Shown here: one piece after another, positions 18,139 to 26,506 of the stretch
How the letters are laid out: each line of letters begins with the position of its first letter
How positions within the stretch are numbered: position 1 is the first letter of the stretch
Origin: Burkholderiaceae bacterium
GTDB taxonomy: Bacteria > Pseudomonadota > Gammaproteobacteria > Burkholderiales > Burkholderiaceae_C
Length of the DNA: 48,643 bases
Reading direction: 5' to 3'
Assembly: GCA_031253955.1 (NCBI GenBank)
Contig: JAIRVJ010000052.1
Coordinates: 1-48,643, forward strand
The notes under the pieces: model-generated
The model's database searches: none
The model's input: only the letters and a program-made list of their open reading frames with translations
Told to the model about the DNA's origin: nothing
Position numbers and translations under genes: made by a program

Positions 18139-18223
18139 GCGCCGATTGTGCCCTGCCCCGCGCCGTGGCTCGCCGATACAATCCCGCCTTCATTTTTCAA
18201 CCTGTTTTCCAGCAAACCCGATC

Positions 18224-19708
18224 ATGAGTCAGTTCCCAGACAGCCCCAAGCAGAGCGCCTCTCCCGCCGTCCGTTTTTTCAGCGGAGAAAACATTCCGCT
18301 GGAAATGCACAAGGTGCGGGTGGTGCAGAAATTGAATTTGCCTCCGGTCGAAGAGCGGCTGGCGGCCATCCGGCGCGCCGGATTCAATACATTTTTATTG
18401 ACCACGCGCGAAGTGTATCTGGATATGCTTACCGACAGCGGCACCAACGCCATGAGCGATATGCAAATGGGCGCGATGATGCAGGCCGACGACGCTTATG
18501 CCGGATCGCAGAGTTTCGAGCGGATGCGGCTGGCGATTGAGGAAGTATTCGGCAAACGTTTCGTGCTGCCGGCGCACCAGGGGCGGGCGGCGGAAAATAT
18601 CATTTGCCGCACTTATGTGAAACCCGGCGATCTGCTGCCGATGAATTACCACTTCACCACCACGCTGGCGCATATCGAACTGAATGGCGGAAAAATAGCC
18701 GAACTGCTGCACGACGAGGCATTGCAAATCAGCAGCAGCAACCCGTTCAAAGGCAACATGGATATTGCCAAATTGCGCCATGCAATTACCACGCATGGCG
18801 TGCAAAACGTGCCGTTGATCCGCATGGAAGCCTCCACCAACCTGATTGGCGGCCAGCCGTTTTCGCTGGCGAACCTGCGCGAAGTGGCCGCCGTCGCCAA
18901 GGAGCACAATATTCCGCTGGTGCTGGATGCCAGCCTGATCGGTGAAAACGCCTGGTTCATCAAGCAGCGCGAGCCGGAGTTTCAACAGGCCAGCGTCGCC
19001 GATATTCTGCGCGAGATGTGCGCGCAGGCCGATATCGTGTACTTTTCCAGCCGCAAGGTCAGCTCCTCGCGCGGCGGAGCCATTTGCACCAACTGGCCGG
19101 AAATTTTTGAAAAGATGAAGGCGCTGATTCCACTGTTCGAGGGTTTTTTGACCTACGGCGGCATGTCGATGCGCGAAATCGAGGCGATGGCCGTCGGACT
19201 GCGCGAAACGACCGACGAAACGGTGATTAACCAAAGCCCAATGTTTATCCGCTATCTGGTCGAGCGGCTGCAAGCGCACGGCATTCCGGTGGTCACGCCC
19301 GCCGGCGGTTTGGGCTGCCATGTGGATGCGATGAGTTTTCTGCCGCATATTCCGCAGAAAGAATATCCAGCGGGCGCGCTGGCGGCGGCGTTTTATCTGA
19401 TTTCCGGCGTGCGCGGCATGGAGCGCGGCACCATATCGAGCACCCGCGACCAGCACGGGCACGATATTCTGGCCGACGTGGAATTGCTGCGCCTGGCGTT
19501 CCCGCGCCGGGTTTTCACGCTGTCGCAAACCAAATACGTCGAAGACCGGCTGCACTGGCTCCATACGCAACGCCAACTGATCGGCGGCCTGCGCTTCGTC
19601 GAAGAACCCCCGGTGCTGCGCTTTTTCATGGGCCGGCTGGAAGCCGTCAGCGACTGGCCCGAAAAACTGATGCAGGCGTTCCGCCGGGATTTCGGCGATA
19701 GCCTGTGA
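18224..19708 (+). CDS. Tryptophanase/tyrosine phenol-lyase family beta-eliminating lyase
   Basis: A 494-residue PLP enzyme of the TnaA/TPL family, colinear with both along its length: HQGRAAEN, FKGNMDIAKL, N206 in STNLIGGQP, D235, the PLP lysine K278 in SSRKVSSSRGG, FLTYGGMSM, GVRGMERGT, and a conserved carboxylate-binding Arg in FPRRVFT. Compared with the classic enzymes (from memory), the Arg three residues after D235 is Leu (DASL), the Lys before K278 is Arg, the Asp after it is Val, and PTHQGRG is PAHQGRA. MERG resembles TPL rather than tryptophanase. Substrate unknown. No tnaC-like leader or permease is nearby. The start at 18224 begins the conserved region. Confidence 0.85.
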   Translation: MSQFPDSPKQSASPAVRFFSGENIPLEMHKVRVVQKLNLPPVEERLAAIRRAGFNTFLLTTREVYLDMLTDSGTNAMSDMQMGAMMQADDAYAGSQSFERMRLAIEEVFGKRFVLPAHQGRAAENIICRTYVKPGDLLPMNYHFTTTLAHIELNGGKIAELLHDEALQISSSNPFKGNMDIAKLRHAITTHGVQNVPLIRMEASTNLIGGQPFSLANLREVAAVAKEHNIPLVLDASLIGENAWFIKQREPEFQQASVADILREMCAQADIVYFSSRKVSSSRGGAICTNWPEIFEKMKALIPLFEGFLTYGGMSMREIEAMAVGLRETTDETVINQSPMFIRYLVERLQAHGIPVVTPAGGLGCHVDAMSFLPHIPQKEYPAGALAAAFYLISGVRGMERGTISSTRDQHGHDILADVELLRLAFPRRVFTLSQTKYVEDRLHWLHTQRQLIGGLRFVEEPPVLRFFMGRLEAVSDWPEKLMQAFRRDFGDSL

Positions 19709-19714
19709 TTCGTC

Positions 19715-19969
19715 TCACCCCCCCGTCACCGGGGGGAAAAACGCCACTTCCGCCCCGTCGGTCAAGACAGCCGATTCCTCACTCATTACCTGATCGAGCG
19801 CCATGCGCACGGCCTTGCCGCGCGCCAGCGCCGCCGCGTGCGCGCCGCCGCGCGCAATCAGTTCATCGCGCAGCGCGGCCAGGGTGGGCGCGTCGGTGCT
19901 CACGCGCTCGCTGCCCTGCCCCACGGCTTCGCGGATGGATGCGAAATAACGCACGGTGACGGTTTTCAT
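19715..19969 (-). CDS. moaD: Molybdopterin synthase sulfur carrier subunit
   Basis: An 84-residue ubiquitin-like sulfur carrier. It starts MKTVTVRYFASIREAVG and ends FFPPVTGG; the terminal Gly-Gly is adenylated and thiocarboxylated, then donates sulfur to the MoaE active site. Its ATG overlaps the moeA stop by four bases, so it is co-translated with moeA. Its own stop lies six bases from the stop of the convergent tryptophanase-like gene. Confidence 0.95.
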   Translation of the reverse strand: MKTVTVRYFASIREAVGQGSERVSTDAPTLAALRDELIARGGAHAAALARGKAVRMALDQVMSEESAVLTDGAEVAFFPPVTGG

Positions 19970-21213
19970 GCCAGCAAGTCCGCCAGGGGAATGAAGCGCA
20001 CCGCATCGCCGCGCGTGATGATGTTGCCGGGCGGGCGGTCCACCAGCCCGTCGGCCCAGAGCACAGAGGTGAGCACGCCGGAGCTTTGGTTGGGAAACAG
20101 TTCCACCTCGCCATGCCCGTTGCGGCGGGCGCGCAGAAATTCGCGCCGCTTGTCGGGCCGGGGCAGATCGAACCCGGCGCGCAGTTGGAGCGGCGCCACG
20201 TTCACGGCGGCGGCGCCTTGCAGGCGCAGCAAAAAGGGGCGCACCAGCAGCACAAAGGTGACGAAGCTCGATACCGGGTTGCCCGGCAGCCCGCACAAGT
20301 GCGCGGCGCCGATGCGGCCATAGGCAAAGGGCTTGCCGGGCTTGATCGCCAGCGACCACAGCTCCAGCGCGCCCAGCGCCTGCACGGCGGCCTTGATGTA
20401 GTCTTCCTCGCCCACCGAAACGCCGCCGGTGGTGAGGATCACGTCGTTGCCTTGCGCGGCCTCGCGCAGCGTGTCTTGCGTGGCTTGCAGTTGGTCGGGC
20501 ACGAGGCCGAAATCATGCACCTGGCAGCCCAGCCGCAGCAGCAGCGCGCGCAGAAAGAAGCGGTTGGAGTTGTAGATGGCGCCGGGTTTCATGGCTTCGG
20601 GTGCCACATCGCCGGGCATCGCCAGTTCATCGCCGGTGGAAAGCAGCGCCACGCGCGGGCGGCGCGCTACCTGCACGTGCGCGCAGCCCACGCTGGCGGC
20701 CAGCCCCAGCGCGGCGGGCGCCAGGCGCTCGCCGGCGGCCAGCACCACGCTGCCGCGGCGCACGTCTTCCCCCGCGCGGCGGATGCAAGCACCCAAGGCG
20801 GGCGGCGCGTGGATGCGCACGCGGCCTGTGCTTGAACCATCGGCATCGAGCGCCGTGGTGTCTTCCTGCATCACCACCGTGTCCGCGCCCGCGGGAATCG
20901 GCGCGCCGGTGAAGATGCGCGCCGCCGTGCCCGGCGCAAGGGGCGCACCGGCGTGGCCTGCGGCAATGCGCTGCGAGATGGGCAGCTCCGCCCCCGGCGC
21001 GGCGCAGTCGGCGGCGCGCACGGCGTAGCCATCCATCGCGCTGTTGTCGTGCGGCGGCACCGTCAGCGGCGAAATCACCGCCTGCGCCAGCACGCGCCCA
21101 TCGGCATCGAAGGTGTTCACCGATTCGGACGGCAAACCCGGCTGGGCGCGCACCAGCAGTTGCGCAACGGCATCGTCCAGCGGCATCGGAATAGGGCGCG
21201 GCAATTCGGGCAT
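19966..21213 (-). CDS. moeA: Molybdopterin molybdenumtransferase
   Basis: MoeA inserts molybdate into adenylated molybdopterin to give the active cofactor. The 415 residues show PPHDNSAMDGYAVRA, FTGAPIPAGADTVVMQED, the MPT-binding LLSTGDEL, TTGGVSVGEEDY, KPGKPFAYG, and GLPGNPVSSFV, followed by the beta-barrel domain IV. moaD overlaps it downstream. thrC, often the upstream neighbour in relatives, is not there; an AT-rich gap with a miniature repeat is. Confidence 0.96.
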   Translation of the reverse strand: MPELPRPIPMPLDDAVAQLLVRAQPGLPSESVNTFDADGRVLAQAVISPLTVPPHDNSAMDGYAVRAADCAAPGAELPISQRIAAGHAGAPLAPGTAARIFTGAPIPAGADTVVMQEDTTALDADGSSTGRVRIHAPPALGACIRRAGEDVRRGSVVLAAGERLAPAALGLAASVGCAHVQVARRPRVALLSTGDELAMPGDVAPEAMKPGAIYNSNRFFLRALLLRLGCQVHDFGLVPDQLQATQDTLREAAQGNDVILTTGGVSVGEEDYIKAAVQALGALELWSLAIKPGKPFAYGRIGAAHLCGLPGNPVSSFVTFVLLVRPFLLRLQGAAAVNVAPLQLRAGFDLPRPDKRREFLRARRNGHGEVELFPNQSSGVLTSVLWADGLVDRPPGNIITRGDAVRFIPLADLLA

Positions 21214-21672
21214 GGATGGTATGAATGGAAGCTGCGGGAAAAGCCGCTATTGTTCCGCTTTTTTGCGAGGGGCGGCAGCACGTTGGAAAAGCAAATGGCG
21301 CTTCTAAAATGATATCTTCTTGCCAATGTGTGGTGTGTGTTTGCGACATAAAATATTTGCAGATATATATTACTTCTTGGCAACAAGCTATCAATTCAAT
21401 AGCTTAACTGACGCCGTTACAGGGCGATCACATCTGAATTTTTAAGAATCAACAAGTTGGCGATGGCGCACGGATGTAGGGGCGAAAAATTTTTCGCCCC
21501 TACATTCAAGAGAGCGACAGCGCTGGCAAGGAGACGCCGCAGGGCGAAAGATTTTTCGCCCCTACGAAGGCACGGGAGTCATCTTTCGCGTCGAAATCCA
21601 ACGGGTTGATTTAAATGGAATTTAGATGCAATCGCCCTGAACGCCGTTCCCGCCAGGATGCGAGAATGCCGC
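21214..21672. other. Divergent intergenic region moeA / fpr
   Basis: About 460 bp with no gene. Positions 21300-21420 are AT-rich and include AAGCTATCAATTCAATAGCTT (21382-21402; ends AAGCTAT/ATAGCTT are inverted repeats), a phrase type also met near 17651 and 24450. Copy 2 of the GGGCGAAA miniature element fills 21449-21609. The moeA promoter should lie in the AT-rich part; I see no definite boxes. Confidence 0.5.
21449..21609. mobile_element. Miniature repeat with GGGCGAAA...TTTCGCCC palindromes (copy 2)
   Basis: It starts TCAACAAGTTGG and ends CCAACGGGTTGA, like copy 1 at 430-599, and matches it over GGCGATGG(A/C)GCACGGATG, both GGGCGAAA palindromes, and the last 40 bp (CCCCTACGAAGGC.CGGG... 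onward). The centre differs. A TTTTTAAGAA run precedes it, similar to the TTAAAAA before copy 1. The ends look like short terminal inverted repeats of a non-autonomous element. Confidence 0.7.
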
Positions 21673-22446
21673 ATGGCTATTTGCGACACCGAGACCGTGC
21701 TCACGGTCCATCACTGGACGGAGCGCCTGTTTTCCTTCACCGCCACGCGCAACCCCGCGCTGCGCTTTGCCAGCGGCCAGTTCACCATGATCGGGCTGGA
21801 AGTCGATGGCCGGCCGCTGCTGCGCGCCTATTCCTTCGTCAGCCCCCCCTACGAGGAAACGCTGGAGTTTCTGAGCATCAAGGTGCCGGATGGCCCGCTG
21901 ACCAGCCGCTTGCAGCACATTGAGCCGGGCGGCAAAATCCTCGTCGGCCACAAGCCCACCGGCACGCTGCGCATCGACTACCTGCTGCCGGGCAAGCGGC
22001 TGTACCTGCTTGCCACCGGCACGGGGCTGGCGCCGTTCATGAGCATCATCCGCGACCCGGAGACTTATGAAAAGTTCGAGCAGATCGTGCTGGTGCACGG
22101 CTGCCGCCAGGTGGGCGAGCTGGCCTACCGCGACTACATCGCCCGCGAGCTGCCTGCGCACGAGCTGCTGGGCGAGATGGCCCGCGCGCAACTGCTGTAC
22201 TACCCCACCGTCACGCGCGAACCGTTCCAGCACCAGGGCCGCATTCCCGCGCTGATCGAAAGCGGCCAACTGGCCACCGATCTGGGCCTGCCCCCGCTCG
22301 ACCCCGAAACCGACCGCGCCATGATCTGCGGCAGCCTGCCAATGCTCAAATCCACCCGCCAAGTGCTGGAAGCGCGCGGCTTTGCTGAAGGCAACAACAA
22401 CGCTCCAGGCAGCTACGTGATTGAGCGCGCGTTCGTGGAGCAGTAG
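21673..22446 (+). CDS. fpr: Ferredoxin/flavodoxin-NADP reductase
   Basis: Exchanges electrons between NADPH and ferredoxin or flavodoxin, serving Fe-S assembly and oxidative-stress repair. The 257-residue form starts MAICDTETVLTVHHWTERLFSF, as in other Burkholderiales Fpr proteins; an ATG five codons upstream has its AGG too close. RAYSFVSPP is the FAD-binding motif, KPTGTL and LLATGTGLAPFMSIIR bind FAD/NADP, and MICGSLPML and the C-terminal SYVIERAFVE match the bacterial class. It stands alone, convergent with the oxidoreductase gene at 22448. Confidence 0.93.
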   Translation: MAICDTETVLTVHHWTERLFSFTATRNPALRFASGQFTMIGLEVDGRPLLRAYSFVSPPYEETLEFLSIKVPDGPLTSRLQHIEPGGKILVGHKPTGTLRIDYLLPGKRLYLLATGTGLAPFMSIIRDPETYEKFEQIVLVHGCRQVGELAYRDYIARELPAHELLGEMARAQLLYYPTVTREPFQHQGRIPALIESGQLATDLGLPPLDPETDRAMICGSLPMLKSTRQVLEARGFAEGNNNAPGSYVIERAFVEQ

Positions 22447-22447
22447 T

Positions 22448-23557
22448 TCAAACCAGCCCCGCCACCTGCTCGGCCAGCGCCAGACAAGCGGTCAACCCTG
22501 GCGATTCGATGCCGAACAGGTTGACCAGGCCCGGTACGCCGTGCTCGCGCGGCCCCTGAATGAGAAAGTCCGCCTCCGGCTGGCCCGGCCCGCTGATCTT
22601 GGGACGGATACCGGCATGGCCCGGTTGCAGCGCGCCCGCGGGCAGGCCGGGCCAGTATTTGCGCACCTCGGCATAAAAGGCGTCGCCGCAGGCGGGATCG
22701 ACGGTGTAGTCGTCGGCGGAATCGACCCACTGGACATCGGGGCCGAAGCGCGCTTGCCCGCCCAGATCGAGCGTCAGGTGCACGCCCAGTCCGCCGGGTT
22801 CGGGCACGGGGTAGATCAGGCGGGCAAACGGCGCGCGGCCTTGCAGGGTGAAGTAATTGCCCTTGGCGAAATACGCGGCGGGCGCGTGGCGCGGCGCCAG
22901 CCCCTGTGTGCGCGCGGCCAGCCAAGGCGCGTGCAGGCCGGCGGCGTTGACGACGGTGCGGGCGCGCAACACCGTCTGCCCATAGTCTCCGCCCGCCACC
23001 ACTTCAATCCCCTGACCGGCAACCACCCGCAGCGCCTGCACCGGCGTGCGCACGGCCAGCACGCCGCCGGCGCGCTGCGCGTCGGCCAGCAGCGCGAGCA
23101 TCAGGCCGTGGCTATCGACAATGCCGGTGGCCGGCGAAAGCAGCGCCGCATGGCAGGCCAGTTGCGGTTCCAGCGCCAGCGCCTGCTCGCGCGTAAGCCA
23201 TTGCAGATCGCCTACGCCGTTGGCGGCGGCGCGCCGCTGAATAGCGCGCAGTTCATCGACCTGCGCGGCGCGGGTGGCGACGATGAGCTTGCCGCAGCGC
23301 CGGTGCTCAATGCCGCGCTCGGCGCAATAGCCGTACAGCAACTGCCGCCCCCGCACGCACAGCCGCGCCTTGAGCGAACCTTGCGGGTAGTAGATACCCG
23401 CGTGAATCACCTCGCTGCTGCGCGCGCTGGTCACGGCGCCAAAAGTCTGCGCCGCTTCCAGCACCAGCACCTCGCGCCCGGCCAGCGCCAGCGCGCGCGC
23501 CGCCGCCAGGCCCACCACGCCCGCGCCGATCACCACGGCATCTACTTGCTCGGCCAT
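22448..23557 (-). CDS. FAD-dependent oxidoreductase, L-2-hydroxyglutarate oxidase (LhgO)-like
   Basis: A 369-residue DAO-superfamily flavoprotein. The dinucleotide loop is [16 protein letters not shown] (about 8-23), followed by a Glu (VLVLEA). Then come [15 protein letters not shown], in which the HAG(I)YYP stretch is characteristic of LhgO/YgaF-like enzymes, [33 protein letters not shown], and [21 protein letters not shown]. It probably oxidises an alpha-hydroxy acid such as L-2-hydroxyglutarate and passes electrons to the respiratory chain; the substrate is inferred from family resemblance only. It follows thiDE with 173 bp between, so it may not belong to the thiamine unit. Confidence 0.8.
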   Translation of the reverse strand: MAEQVDAVVIGAGVVGLAAARALALAGREVLVLEAAQTFGAVTSARSSEVIHAGIYYPQGSLKARLCVRGRQLLYGYCAERGIEHRRCGKLIVATRAAQVDELRAIQRRAAANGVGDLQWLTREQALALEPQLACHAALLSPATGIVDSHGLMLALLADAQRAGGVLAVRTPVQALRVVAGQGIEVVAGGDYGQTVLRARTVVNAAGLHAPWLAARTQGLAPRHAPAAYFAKGNYFTLQGRAPFARLIYPVPEPGGLGVHLTLDLGGQARFGPDVQWVDSADDYTVDPACGDAFYAEVRKYWPGLPAGALQPGHAGIRPKISGPGQPEADFLIQGPREHGVPGLVNLFGIESPGLTACLALAEQVAGLV

Positions 23558-23619
23558 GCGCGCTGCCTTTCGCTCCTGTAATTACGGCCAAATTATGATT
23601 GCCGCGATCAGGAGCCAAG

Positions 23620-23715
23620 GGTAGAGGCGAAAAATCTTTCGCCCTTGCGCACAAAAAGAAACGGGGTTTTGAAGGAGACGCCACAGGGCGAAAAATTTTT
23701 CGCCCCTACAAGAGC
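23620..23715. repeat. Partial GGGCGAAA-palindrome element (copy 3)
   Basis: GAGGCGAAAAATCTTTCGCCCT near 23624-23644 and GGGCGAAAAATTTTTCGCCCC near 23686-23706 (each a near-palindrome), separated by GAAGGAGACGCCACA, which is also found in copy 2 as AAGGAGACGCCGCA. The outer TCAAC...GTTGA ends are not present, so this is a truncated or diverged copy between thiDE and the oxidoreductase gene. Confidence 0.6.
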
Positions 23716-23730
23716 AAACCGCTCCAAATT

Positions 23731-25380
23731 TCACCCTGCCAGCACCGGATGCGGCAATTCCGGCGCGGGCAGGGGCGGCGCGGCGCGGCCTTCGGCTAGC
23801 GCGGCTTGCCAGCGCGGCAAGGTTTGCGCCGGGTCTGCGCCCAGGCCGCGCACCACGCACACGCCGCTGGCACCGGTGCGGGCGGCCTGGGTCAACTGGT
23901 CAGGCTCCAGAATGCCGCCGATGGCGGCCACGGGAACGCCCGCCATGCGCGCCCACCAGGCCAGGTTGTCCAGTCCTTGCGGCAGCCAGGGCATGTCCTT
24001 GGTGAGCGTGGGCCACACCGGGCCGCAGGCCACGTACCACGGGCGCAGGGCGCGGGCGCGGCACAGTTCCCACAGGCTGTGGCTGCTGATTCCCAGGCGC
24101 AGGCCGCTGGCGGCCAACTCGGCGCGGCCTGCCTGGCCCAAGGCCAGCAAATCTTCCTGCCCCAGATGGACGGTGCTTGCGCCCGCCTCCAGGGCCAGCC
24201 GCCAATGGTCGTTGACGATCAGCGCCGCACCCGCCGCGTTGCAAGCCGCCAGCGCCTGCGCGATGGACTGGCGCAGTAGCGCGGGCCATGCGGCATCGGG
24301 CGCGGCAGGAGTTTTGATGCGCAGTTGCACGGTGCGCGCGCCGGCGGCTACCGCTTGGCGCACGCGCTCGGCGCTGTCCACAATGGCATAGAGGCCGATT
24401 TCTGATGAAGAAATTGGCCTTTTGCCCATATTCTTCCTTGACAAGCAGCTATCAGAATTGAAATTTTCATCCCACGACATGAACGGCAGCAGATCGGGCC
24501 GGGCGGCAAAGCCCGCCTGCGCCGCCACCGGCCCCGCGCCCTGCCCTGCCGCGTAGCCGCCGTGTAGGGCGTGGGTGGTGGCCATCTTGGCGAGCGCCAG
24601 CACGTCGGCAGGCGGGTAGCCCAGCGCCAGCGCGGCGGCGGCGCTGGTGGCAAAGGTGCAGCCGGTGCCGTGCGTGTGCGGCGTGGCCACGCGCGGCAGC
24701 GCCAGCCAGCCGCTGGCGTGGGGGGTGGTGATCCAGTCGAGCGACCAGCCAGGCGCGAGCGGTTCGTCTCCGCCCGTCACGGCGACAGATTGTGCGCCGG
24801 ATGCTTTCAGTTGGCGCGCCAATGCGGGCACGTCATCGGGCGCAGCGGCCTCGCCCGCCAGCGCCCGCGCCTCGCGCACGTTGGGGGTGACGAGGGTGGC
24901 GCGCGGCAGCAGCAAATCGCGGTACGCGCGCAGCGCCGCAGCGTCGGCAAACGCCGCGCCGGTGCTGGCGCCGAGCACCGGGTCCACCACCAACGCCACC
25001 GGGCCGCGCTCACGCAAGCGGTCGATCCAGCGGGCCACGACGGCAATGTTGGCCGCGCCGCCCAGCAGGCCGGTCTTGACGGCGGCGGGCGGCATGTCAT
25101 CGGCCAGCGCGGCCAGTTGCGCGTCCAGCAGGTCAGGCGTCACCGGCTGCACCTGCGTCACGGCGCGCGAATTCTGCGCCGTCACCGCCGCCGCCACCGG
25201 ACACAGGTGCACGCCGAAAGCGGCGGCAGCGCGCGCATCGGCACTCAGCCCCGCGCCGCCCGCGCTGTCGTTACCGGCGATGCTCCAGACAATAACTTTC
25301 CCTTCGTCATTCCCGCGCAGTTCCCGCCTGCATGGGAATGACAGGAAATCCATGGACGCTGGTTTCGAGGTGACGTTCAT
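23731..25380 (-). CDS. thiDE: Hydroxymethylpyrimidine kinase - thiamine phosphate synthase fusion
   Basis: A 549-residue frame joining two thiamine enzymes. The ThiD half phosphorylates HMP/HMP-P: VWSIAGNDSAGGAGLSAD, KTGLLG, VDPVLGASTG, TPNVREA, VTGGDE, and THGTGCTFATSAAAALALG. The ThiE half couples HMP-PP with thiazole phosphate: GLYAIVDS, VQLRIK, VNDHWRLALEAGA, VHLGQEDL, GPVWPTLTKDM, and AAIGGI. The linker (about 301-325) is AT-richer and holds AAGGAAG five bases before an ATG at 24429, so ThiE may also be made alone (232 residues). The first 33 codons, including both candidate ATGs (25380, 25353), lie in a family A repeat. No ATG exists closer to the conserved start. Confidence 0.93.
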   Translation of the reverse strand: MNVTSKPASMDFLSFPCRRELRGNDEGKVIVWSIAGNDSAGGAGLSADARAAAAFGVHLCPVAAAVTAQNSRAVTQVQPVTPDLLDAQLAALADDMPPAAVKTGLLGGAANIAVVARWIDRLRERGPVALVVDPVLGASTGAAFADAAALRAYRDLLLPRATLVTPNVREARALAGEAAAPDDVPALARQLKASGAQSVAVTGGDEPLAPGWSLDWITTPHASGWLALPRVATPHTHGTGCTFATSAAAALALGYPPADVLALAKMATTHALHGGYAAGQGAGPVAAQAGFAARPDLLPFMSWDENFNSDSCLSRKNMGKRPISSSEIGLYAIVDSAERVRQAVAAGARTVQLRIKTPAAPDAAWPALLRQSIAQALAACNAAGAALIVNDHWRLALEAGASTVHLGQEDLLALGQAGRAELAASGLRLGISSHSLWELCRARALRPWYVACGPVWPTLTKDMPWLPQGLDNLAWWARMAGVPVAAIGGILEPDQLTQAARTGASGVCVVRGLGADPAQTLPRWQAALAEGRAAPPLPAPELPHPVLAG

Positions 25381-25400
25381 GAATTCCCGCCTTCGCGCAT
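25305..25400. repeat. Family A repeat overlapping the 5' end of thiD
   Basis: CGTCATTCCCGCGCAG...GCATGGGAATGACAGG on the left, then TCCATGGACGCTGGTTTCG (the inverse of the spacer seen at 2079-2101), then GAATTCCCGCCTTCGCGCA on the right. Together it reads as a complete but diverged family A composite. It starts inside the thiDE frame and extends beyond its first ATG. Confidence 0.75.
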
Positions 25401-25445
25401 AGACGCTAACTCAAGAGGCGCGACGTTTTTCCCGCCGCGCTTATG

Positions 25446-25564
25446 CCCCCTCCCCCGCGCGCGGGGGAGGGCCGGGGTGGGGGCCACACGGTGCAACCAT
25501 AAGCACTGGGTTTGTGATGCGCTGCTGGCCCCCATCCCAACCTTCCCCCGCGCGCGGGGGAAGG
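25446..25564. repeat. Family B composite repeat (about 120 bp)
   Basis: CCCTCCCCCGCGCGCGGGGGAGGG on the left (split by its GCGC centre), GGTGCAACCATAAGCACTGG and TTTGTGATGCGCTGC in the middle, and CCCATCCCAACCTTCCCCC... on the right. The whole arrangement recurs at 32122-32263 and, more loosely, at 28524-28640. It fills most of the thiG-thiDE gap (25381-25684), which otherwise holds nothing recognisable. Confidence 0.75.
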
Positions 25565-25684
25565 AGCATGAACACGGCTGTCCCAGCAATTTGCCCATGC
25601 CAAAAATCAGGTTGGCACTCATGCGTCTGCGCAGGGGTGACGAGGAATTTGGTGCAGGCTCCTGAATAGGAAAAACTGTCTGCG

Positions 25685-26497
25685 TCACGGCGCATTCCCA
25701 ATCAAAAACGGATCCCCCGTCACCGGCGTGGTGGCCACGGCGAAATCCTGCCGCGCCATCACCCCCGCCAGATACGCCGCGCGCCCGGCCTCGATAGCCT
25801 GCCGGAACGCCCCCGCCATGCGCACCGGGTCGGGCGAGAGGCTGACGGCGCTGTTGAGCAGCACGGCGTCGTAGCCCATTTCCATCGCCTGCGCGGCGTG
25901 GCTGGGCGCGCCGATGCCCGCGTCGATAACGAGCGGCACATCCGGCAGCCGCTCGCGCAGCAGGCGCAGCGCAAACGGGTTGACCAGCCCCTGCCCGGAA
26001 CCGATGGGCGCGCCCCAGGGCATGAGCAGCGGGCAGCCCGCGTCCAGCAGGCGCTTGCACGTCACCAGATCGTCGGTGCAGTACGGAAACACCGTGAAGC
26101 CCTCGCGCACAAGCTGGCGCGCGGCATCGAGCAGTTGCACCGGATCGGGTTGCAGCGTGTATTCGTCGCCCACCACTTCCAGCTTGATCCACGGCGTGCC
26201 GTACAACTCGCGCGCCATGTGCGCCAGTTGCACCGCCTCGCGCGCCGTGGTGCAGCCGGCGGTGTTGGGCAGCAGGCGCGCGCCGGTTTCCTGCAAGGTG
26301 GCGCGGATCATCTGCACAAAGCCGTTATCCCCGGCCGCCGCCAGTTGGCGCTTGAGGCCCACCGTGACCACCTGGCTGCCCGAAGCCAGCATCGCCTGCC
26401 GCAGCGCCTGCGGCGAGGGATAACGGGCGGTGCCGAGCAGGAAGCGGCTGGTGAGGGTGGCGTCAGCGACGTACCATGAATCGAATGTTTTTTCCAT
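25685..26497 (-). CDS. thiG: Thiazole synthase
   Basis: ThiG builds thiazole phosphate from deoxyxylulose phosphate, dehydroglycine and the sulfur carried by ThiS. The 270 residues start with the usual DSWYVADATLTSRFLLGTARYPS. K105 in TPWIKLEVVGDE is the Schiff-base lysine. LLPNTAGCTTAREAVQLA, PWGAPIGSGQGL, VIDAGIGAPSHAA, and LLNSAVS are all present. Dehydroglycine is expected from ThiO, also encoded here. A small unknown gene ending at 26507 separates it from thiS. Confidence 0.97.
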   Translation of the reverse strand: MEKTFDSWYVADATLTSRFLLGTARYPSPQALRQAMLASGSQVVTVGLKRQLAAAGDNGFVQMIRATLQETGARLLPNTAGCTTAREAVQLAHMARELYGTPWIKLEVVGDEYTLQPDPVQLLDAARQLVREGFTVFPYCTDDLVTCKRLLDAGCPLLMPWGAPIGSGQGLVNPFALRLLRERLPDVPLVIDAGIGAPSHAAQAMEMGYDAVLLNSAVSLSPDPVRMAGAFRQAIEAGRAAYLAGVMARQDFAVATTPVTGDPFLIGNAP

Positions 26498-26506
26498 TTG
26501 CTTCTT

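Noticed and set aside
18171-18190. CGATACAATCCC near the tryptophanase-like gene as a sigma-70 promoter
   Set aside because: TACAAT fits a -10 box, but no -35 box stands at proper spacing.
18395-19576. 393-codon minus-strand frame opposite the tryptophanase-like gene
   Set aside because: Antisense to a well-conserved PLP enzyme, and its composition is that of a shadow frame.
25305-25564. Possible CRISPR array, because similar short palindromes recur at intervals
   Set aside because: The repeats are dispersed over the whole window, unevenly spaced, in both orientations and of several families, with no unique equal-length spacers and no cas genes.
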